This document shows positions 15,068 through 23,632 of a stretch of 50,545 nucleotides of DNA, in pieces. The notes below the pieces were generated by a model. That model was not told the origin of the DNA. It made no database searches and saw nothing but the letters and a program-made list of their open reading frames with translations. Location: the IMG/VR virus record IMGVR_UViG_3300036770_005941, positions 1-50,545 of that record. One strand, given 5' to 3'. A program made the position numbers and the translations under genes. This DNA comes from a virus. Numbering within the stretch: position 1 is the stretch's first letter; each line of letters opens with the position of its first letter.

Positions 15068-15546
15068 TCTCGTATGTTTCCTTGTTCGTCTACTTCAACC
15101 CAAGTGTAATCACCTAACCACTTTACTTTGCAGATATATTCATACCATTCTGGTGCGCTGGAACTCCAGTCCGTGGGCCCTAGCGTTGCCAATATCAAAC
15201 GTCCTTCATGCATGTGATCACGGGCTAACCAATAGCACTGACCGTGATAGGTCTGGAACTGGTAATAGGCTTGGTGCACCATGTCAGTGACGTCCATGCG
15301 ACGTTTGATCTGTGCGGCTTGTCGTTGTAGAACTTCTACTAGTTCTAAGATGCGGTTGTATTCTTGTTCCGCATGCATCCTGGCCACATTGACCATGATG
15401 TCTTTTTGTTTTTCTACAGGTATGAGGTCAAACTTAGGACCGCCGGCTTCAGTGGGATAAGGAGTTACGTTTCTGTTGAAGAACTCTACTACTACGTTGC
15501 CAGTTTTGGTATCGTAACTATTGCGTCCTTTGGCCTTGTTTGACAA
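15064..15546 (-). CDS. Hypothetical phage protein
   Basis: Protein of 160 residues from a TTG at 15546 immediately after the previous stop; no upstream ATG is in frame. The middle (residues 45-85) is a predicted coiled helix, the C-terminus (YICKVKWLGDYTWVEVDEQG) a beta structure. Function unknown. Confidence 0.7.
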   Translation of the reverse strand: MSNKAKGRNSYDTKTGNVVVEFFNRNVTPYPTEAGGPKFDLIPVEKQKDIMVNVARMHAEQEYNRILELVEVLQRQAAQIKRRMDVTDMVHQAYYQFQTYHGQCYWLARDHMHEGRLILATLGPTDWSSSAPEWYEYICKVKWLGDYTWVEVDEQGNIRE

Positions 15547-15804
15547 TCATGTCTCCAGCTTTTTCAACATCATGATCACGCCCTCGTGTCGATGCAACCA
15601 TCGTCGTTCCAGGATAGGATCCCCGGGCCCAGTCCATATGGCTTCGGCTCGCACTGCTCGACCCCAAACTCTGCGGCCAGTCCGATAACAGCGGCGCGGC
15701 CATAGACACCAACAATATTCAAATCGGGCCCGGCGTTCAAAATCATTCTGATCTGTCAAGAGCCTGAGAGCACGTTCCAGTGTGCCTTCTATAGCCCACA
15801 TCAT
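15547..15804 (-). CDS. Small conserved phage protein
   Basis: Protein of 85 residues from the ATG at 15804, which overlaps the QueE stop as ATGA; a start at 15813 is also possible. It contains WCLWPRRCYRTGRRVWG and AIWTGPGDP segments, which I recall from other phage hypothetical proteins. It is Arg- and Trp-rich. Confidence 0.72.
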   Translation of the reverse strand: MMWAIEGTLERALRLLTDQNDFERRARFEYCWCLWPRRCYRTGRRVWGRAVRAEAIWTGPGDPILERRWLHRHEGVIMMLKKLET

Positions 15805-16694
15805 GTACCCCATTCGTTGCGCCAGATGTCAACTTGCAAACGGGGACTGTACCGCCAACCACGTTCTAATGCCAATGTGGCCACTTCCTGTGTGTTGAGA
15901 TTATAGACCTGTGGCACACCACCAGCTGGCATGAGATACACAGGACCACCGAATCCAGCTTCGCGATATTCTGCCACAGCACGTTCGGCATCTTCCACGT
16001 CTTTGCGTGTGGCCACGACAAACTTGAGATAGGTATAACCTACCATCTCATAACTCTTTACTACTTTGGGCTGGATCGCATTTTCCCAACTCTCGCCTGA
16101 GCAGGGCAGTTTGGGACTCACACTGAAAGTCAAGCGATCATAGTCTCTGCCATGTCTGGTAAAGTCTTCAAAGAAATAGTCACGCACTTCTGGATAGAGA
16201 TCCTGGCTGCCATTGGTCTCGATAGTGACATCACGCAGACCCTTCTGCTGTAACAGTGTGAGCAGGGTGGGATACAGTTGCTGATATCCCAGGAACGGTT
16301 CTCCACCGGTAATGATAAAGTGTATCTGATCGCTCCAGTCTTGATCCCAAGTACCATTGGGCAACAGAGCATGGATCTCTTCTGCGATAGTATACACGTC
16401 GTTCTGTTTATTGAAACGCTTGAACTCAGGGTAGATCGATGCATAGGTATCACAGCCTGTTGTGACCAGAGGCAGATCCTTGAATTCCTTATAGCGTTCA
16501 GGATCTTGCTGGACCATCTGGATAATATCTACGACTTCTGGATTATGGCCTTCAATCACTTCATCGCGTGGACGACCAAACTTCTTGCAACGGAAGTTGC
16601 ATCCGTAAGTGCGGAAGAAGATACTGGGCACACCGGCCCACTTACCTTCACCTTGTAAACTATAAAATATTTCTGTGTATGTAATCTTTTCCAT
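15801..16694 (-). CDS. queE: QueE-like 7-carboxy-7-deazaguanine synthase, phage variant
   Basis: Radical SAM enzyme that contracts the pterin product of QueD to 7-carboxy-7-deazaguanine. The N-terminus YTEIFYSLQGEGKWAGVPSI is a clear QueE signature, and TGGEP and ETNGS motifs follow. The [4Fe-4S] cysteines are unusual: C32 and C36 are in GCNFRC, but where the third is expected there is Phe, and the matching GCDTYAS cysteine is C81, after an insertion of about 44 residues. At 297 residues it is longer than typical QueE (about 210-240). It overlaps the cupin gene by one base. Confidence 0.9.
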   Translation of the reverse strand: MEKITYTEIFYSLQGEGKWAGVPSIFFRTYGCNFRCKKFGRPRDEVIEGHNPEVVDIIQMVQQDPERYKEFKDLPLVTTGCDTYASIYPEFKRFNKQNDVYTIAEEIHALLPNGTWDQDWSDQIHFIITGGEPFLGYQQLYPTLLTLLQQKGLRDVTIETNGSQDLYPEVRDYFFEDFTRHGRDYDRLTFSVSPKLPCSGESWENAIQPKVVKSYEMVGYTYLKFVVATRKDVEDAERAVAEYREAGFGGPVYLMPAGGVPQVYNLNTQEVATLALERGWRYSPRLQVDIWRNEWGT

Positions 16695-17035
16695 CAATGA
16701 TTCCTTTTGCCTTGGAACACACAATTGAATAACATATGACCATCACCATCATTTATGACTCTATGGAATGCACCATCAGGTATGAGAACAACATCGCCAG
16801 GTCCAACAGCAAACGGTTCATCAGTTTCGTCGCCTACGATCATGTGCCCACGTCCTTGCACGAAAAAATACACTTCTTCTTGCCCCTCATGTCTGTGTCC
16901 TCTTGTCTGTTGATTCCGGTACAACCGCGTTGAACTCAGGATGAGATTATTTAGATCGTGATTATCTTTCAACAAATAAACTTCGTTGTCTTTGACTACT
17001 TCACCACCGATGTTATGTATAGAATATTTCTTCAT
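16694..17035 (-). CDS. Cupin-domain protein
   Basis: Protein of 113 residues forming one small beta barrel. Motif 1 GHRHEGQEEVYFFVQG holds the metal-binding His, His and Glu; motif 2 GDVVLIPDGAFHRVIN has the last His. It is similar in kind to the mannose-6-phosphate-isomerase cupins and to sugar or base binding cupins. The substrate is unknown; its place between a DNA glycosylase and QueE raises the possibility of a base-related role. Confidence 0.88.
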   Translation of the reverse strand: MKKYSIHNIGGEVVKDNEVYLLKDNHDLNNLILSSTRLYRNQQTRGHRHEGQEEVYFFVQGRGHMIVGDETDEPFAVGPGDVVLIPDGAFHRVINDGDGHMLFNCVFQGKRNH

Positions 17036-17456
17036 CTAAGTACCTTCGTAATTCTTTGTCAGTGGGTTCCACAGCGTAGTTGTTCTTGAAAAAGATCTCA
17101 TAACTATCTGAACCATACTTGCCGATGCCATATAACATTGTAGCATCTTCGTGGTCCCAAGTCAAGAAGTCTTCGGTCATCCGGCACAACCGTTTGTAGC
17201 GCACATTGACCATGCCCAAAGGCCAGATAATGTCTCGGATCTCCTGTTCCTGATCAAAATAGGTAAACGCACGATAGAAAGCACCCGGAGTGCGCCAGCG
17301 ATCCAAGAAAACAGGCAATACCGTTTTTACTGGTTTCCTGCCGGTCTGGTTCAGCATGATTACAGCCACCATATGCTGCCAGGCACCATTGACATTGCCT
17401 AATCCATCCGGTAATTGCTGTTGAACCATTAGGTCATCGCGCAGAGGTTGGATCAC
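17013..17456 (-). CDS. MBD4-like HhH-GPD DNA glycosylase
   Basis: Protein of 147 residues from a GTG at 17456 that overlaps the upstream stop (GTGA) and has GAGGAG at the right distance. It follows the catalytic domain of the mammalian mismatch glycosylase MBD4 (from memory): VIMLNQTGRK (33-41), a WPLGMVNVR segment (78-86), the hairpin YGIGKYGSDSY (109-119), and EPTDKELRRY with D133 at the catalytic Asp position. MBD4 excises T or U from mispairs with G. Here the target could be damaged, mismatched or modified bases. It is coupled to the phosphoribosyltransferase gene. Confidence 0.85.
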   Translation of the reverse strand: MIQPLRDDLMVQQQLPDGLGNVNGAWQHMVAVIMLNQTGRKPVKTVLPVFLDRWRTPGAFYRAFTYFDQEQEIRDIIWPLGMVNVRYKRLCRMTEDFLTWDHEDATMLYGIGKYGSDSYEIFFKNNYAVEPTDKELRRYLDEEIFYT

Positions 17457-17950
17457 TGGTGTTGCTCCTCGGGGTTCCAGCGTCTCCACCATTCTTCCCA
17501 GGGAAATACTATCCATTGTGGATCGGCTGCCTTATTGATGTCTTCGGCTGAATAGTCGGGTGTATGGATGCTGTCGCTGGCTTCGTTGTCGTAAAGAACA
17601 GCCACACGCACGTTCTGGCCCCATTCCACTTCCGGACCCCAATCGTCTCGGATCCAGTTCAGTGTAGCTCCAGAGTCATTGATGTCATCCACGATCAAAA
17701 TGTTTTTGTTGCTATTTGCATCTTCGGCCATCCAGAAGTTGCTTTCACAATCGTTACCTGAATCGCGCAGACTGACCTTGAGTGTTTCCATTGGTACATC
17801 AAGATATTGGCTGATGAGATTAGCCGGAGTCAACCCACCTCTTGTGATACCTACTACATAGTCAGGTACCCAACGGTCCTGCCACATCTGGCGCACCAGT
17901 TCCTGCACCTGGCGTTGTACATCGTTCCAACTTACATAGACTTTTTTCAT
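17453..17950 (-). CDS. Phosphoribosyltransferase-like protein
   Basis: Protein of 165 residues of the type I PRTase fold: VVGITRGGLTPANLISQYL (33-50) is the hood-side loop, and NILIVDDINDSGATL (83-97) the PRPP-binding motif with both acidic residues. Length and motifs resemble xanthine/hypoxanthine phosphoribosyltransferases, which join a free purine to PRPP. First gene of an operon with a DNA glycosylase, a cupin and QueE. The promoter at 17957-17985 places +1 on its ATG. Confidence 0.88.
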   Translation of the reverse strand: MKKVYVSWNDVQRQVQELVRQMWQDRWVPDYVVGITRGGLTPANLISQYLDVPMETLKVSLRDSGNDCESNFWMAEDANSNKNILIVDDINDSGATLNWIRDDWGPEVEWGQNVRVAVLYDNEASDSIHTPDYSAEDINKAADPQWIVFPWEEWWRRWNPEEQHQ

Positions 17951-17956
17951 TGTGTT

Positions 17957-17985
17957 ATTATATGATAGATAATGGTATTTGTCAA
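17957..17985 (-). promoter_or_regulatory. Consensus sigma70 promoter, leaderless
   Basis: Perfect TTGACA (17980-17985) and TATAAT (17957-17962) with the ideal 17-base spacer. +1 falls on the A of the ATG at 17950. It drives the phosphoribosyltransferase-glycosylase-cupin-QueE series. Confidence 0.85.
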
Positions 17986-18464
17986 ACTTGTCTTACTAAA
18001 TTTAGATAACTTGGGCGATCTGAATATAACCAATCCGACCAATCTGCGACCAGATCATTTTCGGTATCAGGCATGAATTGTTGTATGTTAGGAAAAACGT
18101 CCAATGCTCGGTTAGCGTCATCTGCCCAGTGACTAAATCCAAGATGACCATAATCTTGTCCTCTTCCTGCTCCTACTAGTTTTACCGGACATAGTTCGTG
18201 ATCGAGATAGTTACGCAGATATTCATATGGCCGAAAGATCACAAAAGGAGTGATAGAATAGCACACTGGAATCTTGCCAGAATGTGTCAAACCCACTGCG
18301 GTTCCCAGCATCAATTGCTCTGCCGCACCTACATTGCAGAATCTGTCAGGGTGTGCATGCCTGGCTGCATCGAGAACACCGAATCCAAGATCTCCACTGA
18401 TCAACCATATACGAGGATCTTGGTCCATGGCCCTTTTTATCAGTTCGCCGAATAATTTTCGCAT
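17982..18464 (-). CDS. Split transketolase, pyrimidine-binding (C-terminal) subunit
   Basis: Protein of 160 residues from the ATG at 18464. It matches the middle domain of transketolase: LISGDLGFGV, CNVGAAEQLMLGTAVGL with the conserved Glu that activates thiamine diphosphate, and a GRGQDYGHLGFSHWADD segment. It lacks the third, C-terminal transketolase domain. It should form a heterodimer with the product of the preceding gene, which it overlaps by 25 bases. Confidence 0.87.
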   Translation of the reverse strand: MRKLFGELIKRAMDQDPRIWLISGDLGFGVLDAARHAHPDRFCNVGAAEQLMLGTAVGLTHSGKIPVCYSITPFVIFRPYEYLRNYLDHELCPVKLVGAGRGQDYGHLGFSHWADDANRALDVFPNIQQFMPDTENDLVADWSDWLYSDRPSYLNLVRQV

Positions 18465-19069
18465 AGTTTTTCGTAGTCTTGAGGTTTGAGAACGTAATAG
18501 TGAGTGAGTACACCTTGGGCCCAGGGCCACGAAGGTGGATCAGTTTCTCTGATATTGATGCCGGGTAAAAATGATTTCAATCGATCGATAAGATAATCTC
18601 GGTCGATCGTGTCATAGGCTATCATGCCGTTTACATTGACATACACATGCAGATTCTTGATCTTGCGTTCATGTATAAATCGTAGAGCTTCCCAGATAGA
18701 TCCTTCACCGCATTCGCCGTCGCTAACCAAACAGTAAACATCTCGGTGCGGGTCTGCCAACGCATATCCCACGGCCACTGTCAATCCCATGCCCAAGCTA
18801 CCGGTGCTTACAGTGATATCTGTGCCAGGTTGCCGATGCGGATGAACTCCCATGTCATGGAAAAGTTTTTGTGCATCGCGTCCTTGATATTTTTCCAGAA
18901 CCACGTACCAAGCCAAGGCAGCATGTCCAGAACTCAGTATGAATACATCTTTTTCTTTTTTAGCCTGATATATCTCATCGATGATGTTTACCGCATTGAG
19001 ATTGGAACTGAGATGTCCAATGCGCTCGTGATAACTGATATCGATGATTCTTTTTTCTAACTCATTCAT
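18440..19069 (-). CDS. Split transketolase, thiamine-diphosphate-binding (N-terminal) subunit
   Basis: Protein of 209 residues from MNELEKRIID (19069). IGHLSSNLNAVNIIDEIY and VFILSSGHAALAWY resemble the transketolase start, TGSLGMGLTVAVGYALA follows, and SDGECGEGSIWEAL...NVNG is the Mg-ThDP motif (SDG in place of GDG). Two-subunit transketolases of this size occur in secondary sugar pathways as well as in central metabolism. Within a nucleotide-sugar cluster, transfer of a two-carbon unit onto a sugar is a reasonable idea, not shown. Confidence 0.88.
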   Translation of the reverse strand: MNELEKRIIDISYHERIGHLSSNLNAVNIIDEIYQAKKEKDVFILSSGHAALAWYVVLEKYQGRDAQKLFHDMGVHPHRQPGTDITVSTGSLGMGLTVAVGYALADPHRDVYCLVSDGECGEGSIWEALRFIHERKIKNLHVYVNVNGMIAYDTIDRDYLIDRLKSFLPGINIRETDPPSWPWAQGVLTHYYVLKPQDYEKLCENYSAN

Positions 19070-19883
19070 AATAGGCATTCTGTATGAATTTATAAATTCC
19101 GCTCTCGAGATCAAAATCTGGTTCCCACTGATACTTGTTCCGTATCACAGAATTATCTCCGCACCAAATCTTGGGAGTAGACATCACTGTGGAATCAAAG
19201 TCTATCGGGCCCTTGCGTCCATAGTATTTCTCGAATTCTTCTAATACCCGACTGTTGGTATGTTGCTGTCCACTGCATAGATTTATTATCTCTCCTGGCT
19301 CACGATTTTTGTGTTCGATCACGAGATTCACGGCCACTACCACATCATCTATGTGTGAAAAATCATGCACACCCTCCACTAGTTTCATCGGTCGATTTTT
19401 TTCAAAAGCCTGCCACAGTTTTGGGAAAAGACGATGCGGTTTTTCTCCTGGGCCGTAGGGACTGTACAATCGGATGATCACTATGTCAAGTTGATGCTGT
19501 CTTGCCATGCCCTGGCACAACATGGTAGCGGCCGCTTTGGTACCTGCATAGGAATTTTCCGGACGTAGTACATGATTTTCGGTAGTAGCATACCCATGGT
19601 TTCCGTATTCGCTTGAACTGCCAAACTGTATCATGCGGCTACCGTTGTACCTACACCAATCGATCAATCTCATAGTCATTCCCACGTTGACATCATACAT
19701 CAGATCGACATCATAGATCTCGGCTACGCAATTGATGATGATATCAGGTCTGACCTGTTCTAATAACAAATCGAGATCTGTGCCGCGATGATGGTTCCAG
19801 CACTGATACCGACGAGATATCAAGAAGCGCATGAGATTGCCACCGATGAAACCGTTTCCACCAGTGATCAACACACGTTTCAT
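19062..19883 (-). CDS. NAD(P)-dependent sugar epimerase/reductase (extended SDR)
   Basis: Protein of 273 residues: ITGGNGFIGGNL at the N-terminus binds NAD(P), and the catalytic pair is in NSYAGTKAAAT (YxxxK). It is short for an epimerase (about 310-340), closer to RmlD or GDP-fucose synthase-type reductases. It probably reduces or epimerises the product of the E1-like dehydrase encoded just upstream, which it overlaps by four bases. Confidence 0.87.
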   Translation of the reverse strand: MKRVLITGGNGFIGGNLMRFLISRRYQCWNHHRGTDLDLLLEQVRPDIIINCVAEIYDVDLMYDVNVGMTMRLIDWCRYNGSRMIQFGSSSEYGNHGYATTENHVLRPENSYAGTKAAATMLCQGMARQHQLDIVIIRLYSPYGPGEKPHRLFPKLWQAFEKNRPMKLVEGVHDFSHIDDVVVAVNLVIEHKNREPGEIINLCSGQQHTNSRVLEEFEKYYGRKGPIDFDSTVMSTPKIWCGDNSVIRNKYQWEPDFDLESGIYKFIQNAYYE

Positions 19884-21199
19884 AGATACAGACTCATGAA
19901 TCCATCAACTATCTGTCCGATGTATGCGATCTGCTCTTCAGAGATCACAGGACTAGTTCCATGAAAATAGGTGTGTGTCATGGCGTGTGTGGCGTTTGGA
20001 AAATCGTTCTTGGCCACTACAGGATCCATGAGATGACTGTAGGCAGGCTGGAGCATGATGTTTCCGGCAAAGTAAGGCCGGGTCTGGATCAAATTTTCTT
20101 CTAAGTAATCCACGATGTCATTCCGTGTGAATGGTGCACCGTTGCGTATCGTTATAGGAAATGCGAACCAGCTGGGATCTGATTTGGCTTGTGCTCTAGG
20201 CAAATGGAAGAACTCTTCGTACTTGGAATAGATATCAAACAGCAGACCATAGTTCCGACGACGGAGGCGATGTATCTCTGGCAGTTTCTTCAGTTGCTCG
20301 AGACCCATGGCACATTGTACTTCTATGGGTTTCATGTTGTACCCGATTTCGTCATACACATACTTGTGGTCGAAGATTTCATCGGGCAAGGTCGGAATCC
20401 AGTTGTTGAAACGCTTACCGCAGGTTCCGCATTTGAGTTTGTTGGCTTCAGGTCCTACACAGTAACAGCCACGACCCCACTCGCGAAAACTACGCAAGAT
20501 CACGTCAGTTCCAGGATCATCAGTGGCCACATACCCACCTTCGCCCATGGTCATATGATGTGCGGGATAAAAACTGCAGGATGCCATGAGACCAAAAGAA
20601 CCCAACGGGCGGCCGTCGTAGGTGGATCCCAACGCATCACAGCAGTCTTCCAAAAGGATGAGATCATACTTGCGCACCAGTTCCATGAGTCGGTACATAT
20701 TGGGAGGGTTACCCAGCACATGTGCAAAAGTGATCACCCGTATGTCAGGCTGTTCTCTCAACACTTTTTCAACTTGGTCAAGATCTAAGTTCAGTGTGTC
20801 TAGCTCAATATCTACGAATACCGGAGTGAATCCAACCTGCAGTGTGGGATTCAGCGTGGTAGGAAAACCTGCGATGGGCATCAAGACTTTGGTACCTTTG
20901 GGCAAGTTGTGGCCACGTTTAGATGTCAATGCACTCATCATCAAGAGATTGCTGGACGATCCGGAGTTGGTCAAGATACCGTGAGTCTTGCCAAACTGCC
21001 GCGGGAATTCTCGCTCAAATCTCAAGCCGGCATCTCCCATCACTAGCCAACCTTTGAGAAGACTCTCTACTCCGGCTACGAACTCATCTGAGTCGTAATA
21101 AGCTCCAGCATAGTTCACGAAGTCTTTGCCCGCTGTCCAAGTCTTAGCGGATTGTTTTTCTTTGATGTATTCTTTTACTTGTTCTAAGATCTGTTTCAT
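19880..21199 (-). CDS. E1/RfbH-like sugar 3-dehydrase of the DegT family
   Basis: Protein of 439 residues. Instead of the PLP-anchoring lysine it has histidine in CSFYPAHHMTMGEGG (214-215), the hallmark of CDP-4-keto-6-deoxyglucose 3-dehydrase (E1, RfbH/AscC). Cysteines C187, C245, C247, C257 and C260 give a C-x57-C-x-C-x9-C pattern close to the E1 [2Fe-2S] ligand set (C-x57-C-x-C-x7-C). KSDPSWFAFPITI and PYFAGNIMLQPAY also match E1. It would remove the 3-OH of a 4-keto-6-deoxy sugar with an electron donor not seen here. Confidence 0.88.
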   Translation of the reverse strand: MKQILEQVKEYIKEKQSAKTWTAGKDFVNYAGAYYDSDEFVAGVESLLKGWLVMGDAGLRFEREFPRQFGKTHGILTNSGSSSNLLMMSALTSKRGHNLPKGTKVLMPIAGFPTTLNPTLQVGFTPVFVDIELDTLNLDLDQVEKVLREQPDIRVITFAHVLGNPPNMYRLMELVRKYDLILLEDCCDALGSTYDGRPLGSFGLMASCSFYPAHHMTMGEGGYVATDDPGTDVILRSFREWGRGCYCVGPEANKLKCGTCGKRFNNWIPTLPDEIFDHKYVYDEIGYNMKPIEVQCAMGLEQLKKLPEIHRLRRRNYGLLFDIYSKYEEFFHLPRAQAKSDPSWFAFPITIRNGAPFTRNDIVDYLEENLIQTRPYFAGNIMLQPAYSHLMDPVVAKNDFPNATHAMTHTYFHGTSPVISEEQIAYIGQIVDGFMSLYL

Positions 21200-21918
21200 A
21201 CGGTTATTCCCATTCGTTTACATAAATCTTTCATCAAGGCTATCACTCGATCGCTGCCACGGCTGGCATGGAAATGCAAAATGTGTGCGTCATTTATGTC
21301 GATGCCATTCCATTTATTCAGTATCGGGATGGCGTTTGGATCGCCCCGCAAGGCAAAAGCCTGGTAGGCCATCTCAGGATAGCATCTATCTTCCTCGGGT
21401 ATATCTTGGGCCCAGAACATAGAATTATGGCGGAGTTGATCGAACCCCCATTGTTGTTCAGGATGCCCCTGGCAATATTTCCAGAGATTTTCTCCTATCT
21501 TCCATGTTCGATCATCCATGGTGTGCGGATAGTACTGTATGTCATCGTTGAAATAATGAGCAAAGTCGGGATGACTTTTTGGGTCTGTGTAATTGAACAA
21601 ACGATATTCTTTGAATCTATCAGAGAACACACTGGTAGATTTTGTCATAAAAGTGTCAGCACCAGCCCAGAATATATTGCATGGTTCGCTTTGCCAAAGA
21701 TCACGTATGGCTTGCCAGTTCATCCGATTGCACTGTTCATTATCATCAGCCGGTTCAGTCCATAAAATAGATTCAAATGGTTCTTGTGTCAAGCGACGGA
21801 ATGATGCCAAGCTCATCTCATACATAGTGAGATAGTTTTTATGGAGGTCTTGGCCTTGTTTGTCCATCCATTTGGTTTTTATAGGACGTACCGCTGATAC
21901 TAGATAGTTTTTTACCAT
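21196..21918 (-). CDS. Putative glycosyltransferase-like protein
   Basis: Protein of 240 residues of unknown family. CNIFWAGADTFMTKSTSVF in the middle resembles the donor-binding region of small GT-A glycosyltransferases (an acidic residue after a strand, then a variable loop), and ILHFHASRGSDRV near the end contains His residues of possible metal-binding type. The assignment rests mainly on position between sugar-nucleotide enzymes. Confidence 0.6.
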   Translation of the reverse strand: MVKNYLVSAVRPIKTKWMDKQGQDLHKNYLTMYEMSLASFRRLTQEPFESILWTEPADDNEQCNRMNWQAIRDLWQSEPCNIFWAGADTFMTKSTSVFSDRFKEYRLFNYTDPKSHPDFAHYFNDDIQYYPHTMDDRTWKIGENLWKYCQGHPEQQWGFDQLRHNSMFWAQDIPEEDRCYPEMAYQAFALRGDPNAIPILNKWNGIDINDAHILHFHASRGSDRVIALMKDLCKRMGITV

Positions 21919-22862
21919 ATGAAATGTGTCTTATAATGTTCCACTATCAGTGCCAGCTCTTGATCAAAATCGGCCTCTGCTTTCCAACCCAGAGTTCTTA
22001 GTTTGCTGTCATTGATACTGTATCTAATATCTTGTCCTTGTCGTTGGCTATCTATGATATAGTCTAACCAGCAGTCGTCTTTATTCTCTCCGAAATAAAG
22101 ATGTAATATTTTTTTGATAACTTCGTGATTGGCCATTTCTACATTGCCACTGATGTTATAAATTTCATTGACAGCCTCTGACTTGATGATGGTCAACACT
22201 GCCCGTGCAGTATCAGATGCATGCAACCATGTTCGGCGAGGTTCTCCGCGATCATGGAGATCGATCAATCGTCCTAGTCCTAAATATTTGATAGATTTTG
22301 GTATGAGTTTTTCTACGTACTGACCGATACCATAATTGTTAGTAGGTCTCACTATCACGTACTTCATATCATATGTTCGTGCCCAGGCGGTGATCAACAT
22401 GTCGCCAGCGGCCTTGCTGGCCGAATAAGGATTGCTAGGGCACAAAAGATCAGTTTCTCGATGGCTACCACTGGCTATATCGCCATAGACTTCGTCGGTA
22501 GAAAAGTGTAGCAAGATAGGTTGTTTATATCTTGGAATCTGTCTTATTAGTTCTAGCAATCGATATACGCCATTGATGTTGGAATGTAGGAATACACCAC
22601 TGCTCATGATGGAATTATCAACGTGTGTCTCTGCAGCCATGTTTATGATGTAATCACAGTCTACTAGACGATCTATGTCATTGATATCTTGGTGCAACCA
22701 ACGGAAATTTTCATTCTGCAGAAACTCGACTAGAGCCCAGTCGTTGCTGGCATAGGTTTTTTTGTCCACACCTAAAACTTTGAACCCGGCTGCCAGACAT
22801 GCTCGGGTCACATGTATGCCCATGAAACCAAGGCATCCTGTTATGTAAACCACTCTCTTCAT
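21912..22862 (-). CDS. RmlB-like NDP-glucose 4,6-dehydratase
   Basis: Protein of 316 residues from the ATG at 22862. The N-terminal YITGCLGFMGIHV binds NAD; AAETHVDNSI and HFSTDEVYGD are typical of dTDP-glucose 4,6-dehydratase (RmlB), with catalytic Asp-Glu in TDE and the YxxxK pair in NPYSASKAAGD. It makes the 4-keto-6-deoxy sugar that an E1-type dehydrase uses, which makes a working order with the gene at 19880-21199. It overlaps the methyltransferase gene by four bases. Confidence 0.9.
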   Translation of the reverse strand: MKRVVYITGCLGFMGIHVTRACLAAGFKVLGVDKKTYASNDWALVEFLQNENFRWLHQDINDIDRLVDCDYIINMAAETHVDNSIMSSGVFLHSNINGVYRLLELIRQIPRYKQPILLHFSTDEVYGDIASGSHRETDLLCPSNPYSASKAAGDMLITAWARTYDMKYVIVRPTNNYGIGQYVEKLIPKSIKYLGLGRLIDLHDRGEPRRTWLHASDTARAVLTIIKSEAVNEIYNISGNVEMANHEVIKKILHLYFGENKDDCWLDYIIDSQRQGQDIRYSINDSKLRTLGWKAEADFDQELALIVEHYKTHFIW

Positions 22863-23632
22863 CGTTTTTTTGCCTTCACTAATAGATGCCATCCTAGATA
22901 TTCACGCACGGCTGCTCGCATGACTTCGGGCATGGCTTCAAACCAAGGTTCGAGTTCAAACCGTCCTTGCTTGTAAGCAGAAACATTGTACATGAAACAA
23001 TGTTCTTGTCGGATGCGCTCTACATGATAAAGAGGTTCCAAGAGATCTGTGATTTCTTGTCGTGTGAAAGCTTCGGCGTATGGGCAATCTGCCTGTGCCT
23101 CGAACTGATCCAGACCTTTCTGTATCATGGCATATTTCCATGAATTCTTGGCGTAGACCATGAACCTCAGTTCACTGCCCGAGTGCATGACTGAAGAGAT
23201 ATTGGATAAGTGATTGTCCATGCCAGGAAAGTGATGTAGCACGCCATAACTGTAAACAAGATCAAACTCACCTAGAGATTTCAAGAAATCAAGATCAGTC
23301 ACGCTACCACAGCGGAAATCTCCCGGTAATCCATATACTCGGAATCTCTCTCGACTGAGATGCAGGCTCTCTTCAGATATGTCAATGCCAGTGTATTCAG
23401 CACCGTGCCGGGCGAATTGTTCCGCATCGGTGCCGATTCCGCAACCGATCTCTAACACACGTCGACCTCTCCAGAGATGGAAACCAGCGAAGTCTAGTAT
23501 GTGAGGTTCGGCACGATAACGCTTGGCTGTGACAGCATCAAAGTAGGATTCTGAACCCACGGGTTCTGTGCTATGCCCTACATTGCAAGGTTGGCGATTC
23601 CAGTATGATTCTATGCGTTCTTTGATATCCAT
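22859..23632 (-). CDS. Class I SAM-dependent methyltransferase
   Basis: Protein of 257 residues from the ATG at 23632 (ATGA overlap with the previous stop). Motif I VLEIGCGIGTDAEQFARHG, motif II acidic GIDIS, and a YSYGVLHHFPG block are those of small-molecule methyltransferases. In this cluster a sugar O-, N- or C-methyl transfer is the likely job. Confidence 0.88.
   Translation of the reverse strand: MDIKERIESYWNRQPCNVGHSTEPVGSESYFDAVTAKRYRAEPHILDFAGFHLWRGRRVLEIGCGIGTDAEQFARHGAEYTGIDISEESLHLSRERFRVYGLPGDFRCGSVTDLDFLKSLGEFDLVYSYGVLHHFPGMDNHLSNISSVMHSGSELRFMVYAKNSWKYAMIQKGLDQFEAQADCPYAEAFTRQEITDLLEPLYHVERIRQEHCFMYNVSAYKQGRFELEPWFEAMPEVMRAAVREYLGWHLLVKAKKR

Noticed and set aside
17457-17516. 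Upstream ATG starts for the MBD4-like glycosylase
   Set aside because: They would overlap the phosphoribosyltransferase gene by 40-64 bases, and the GTG at 17456 has a strong ribosome site and a GTGA junction.
21268-21765. Plus-strand open frame of 165 codons
   Set aside because: Opposite a coherent minus-strand gene in a tightly coupled cluster; the product shows no protein-like pattern.
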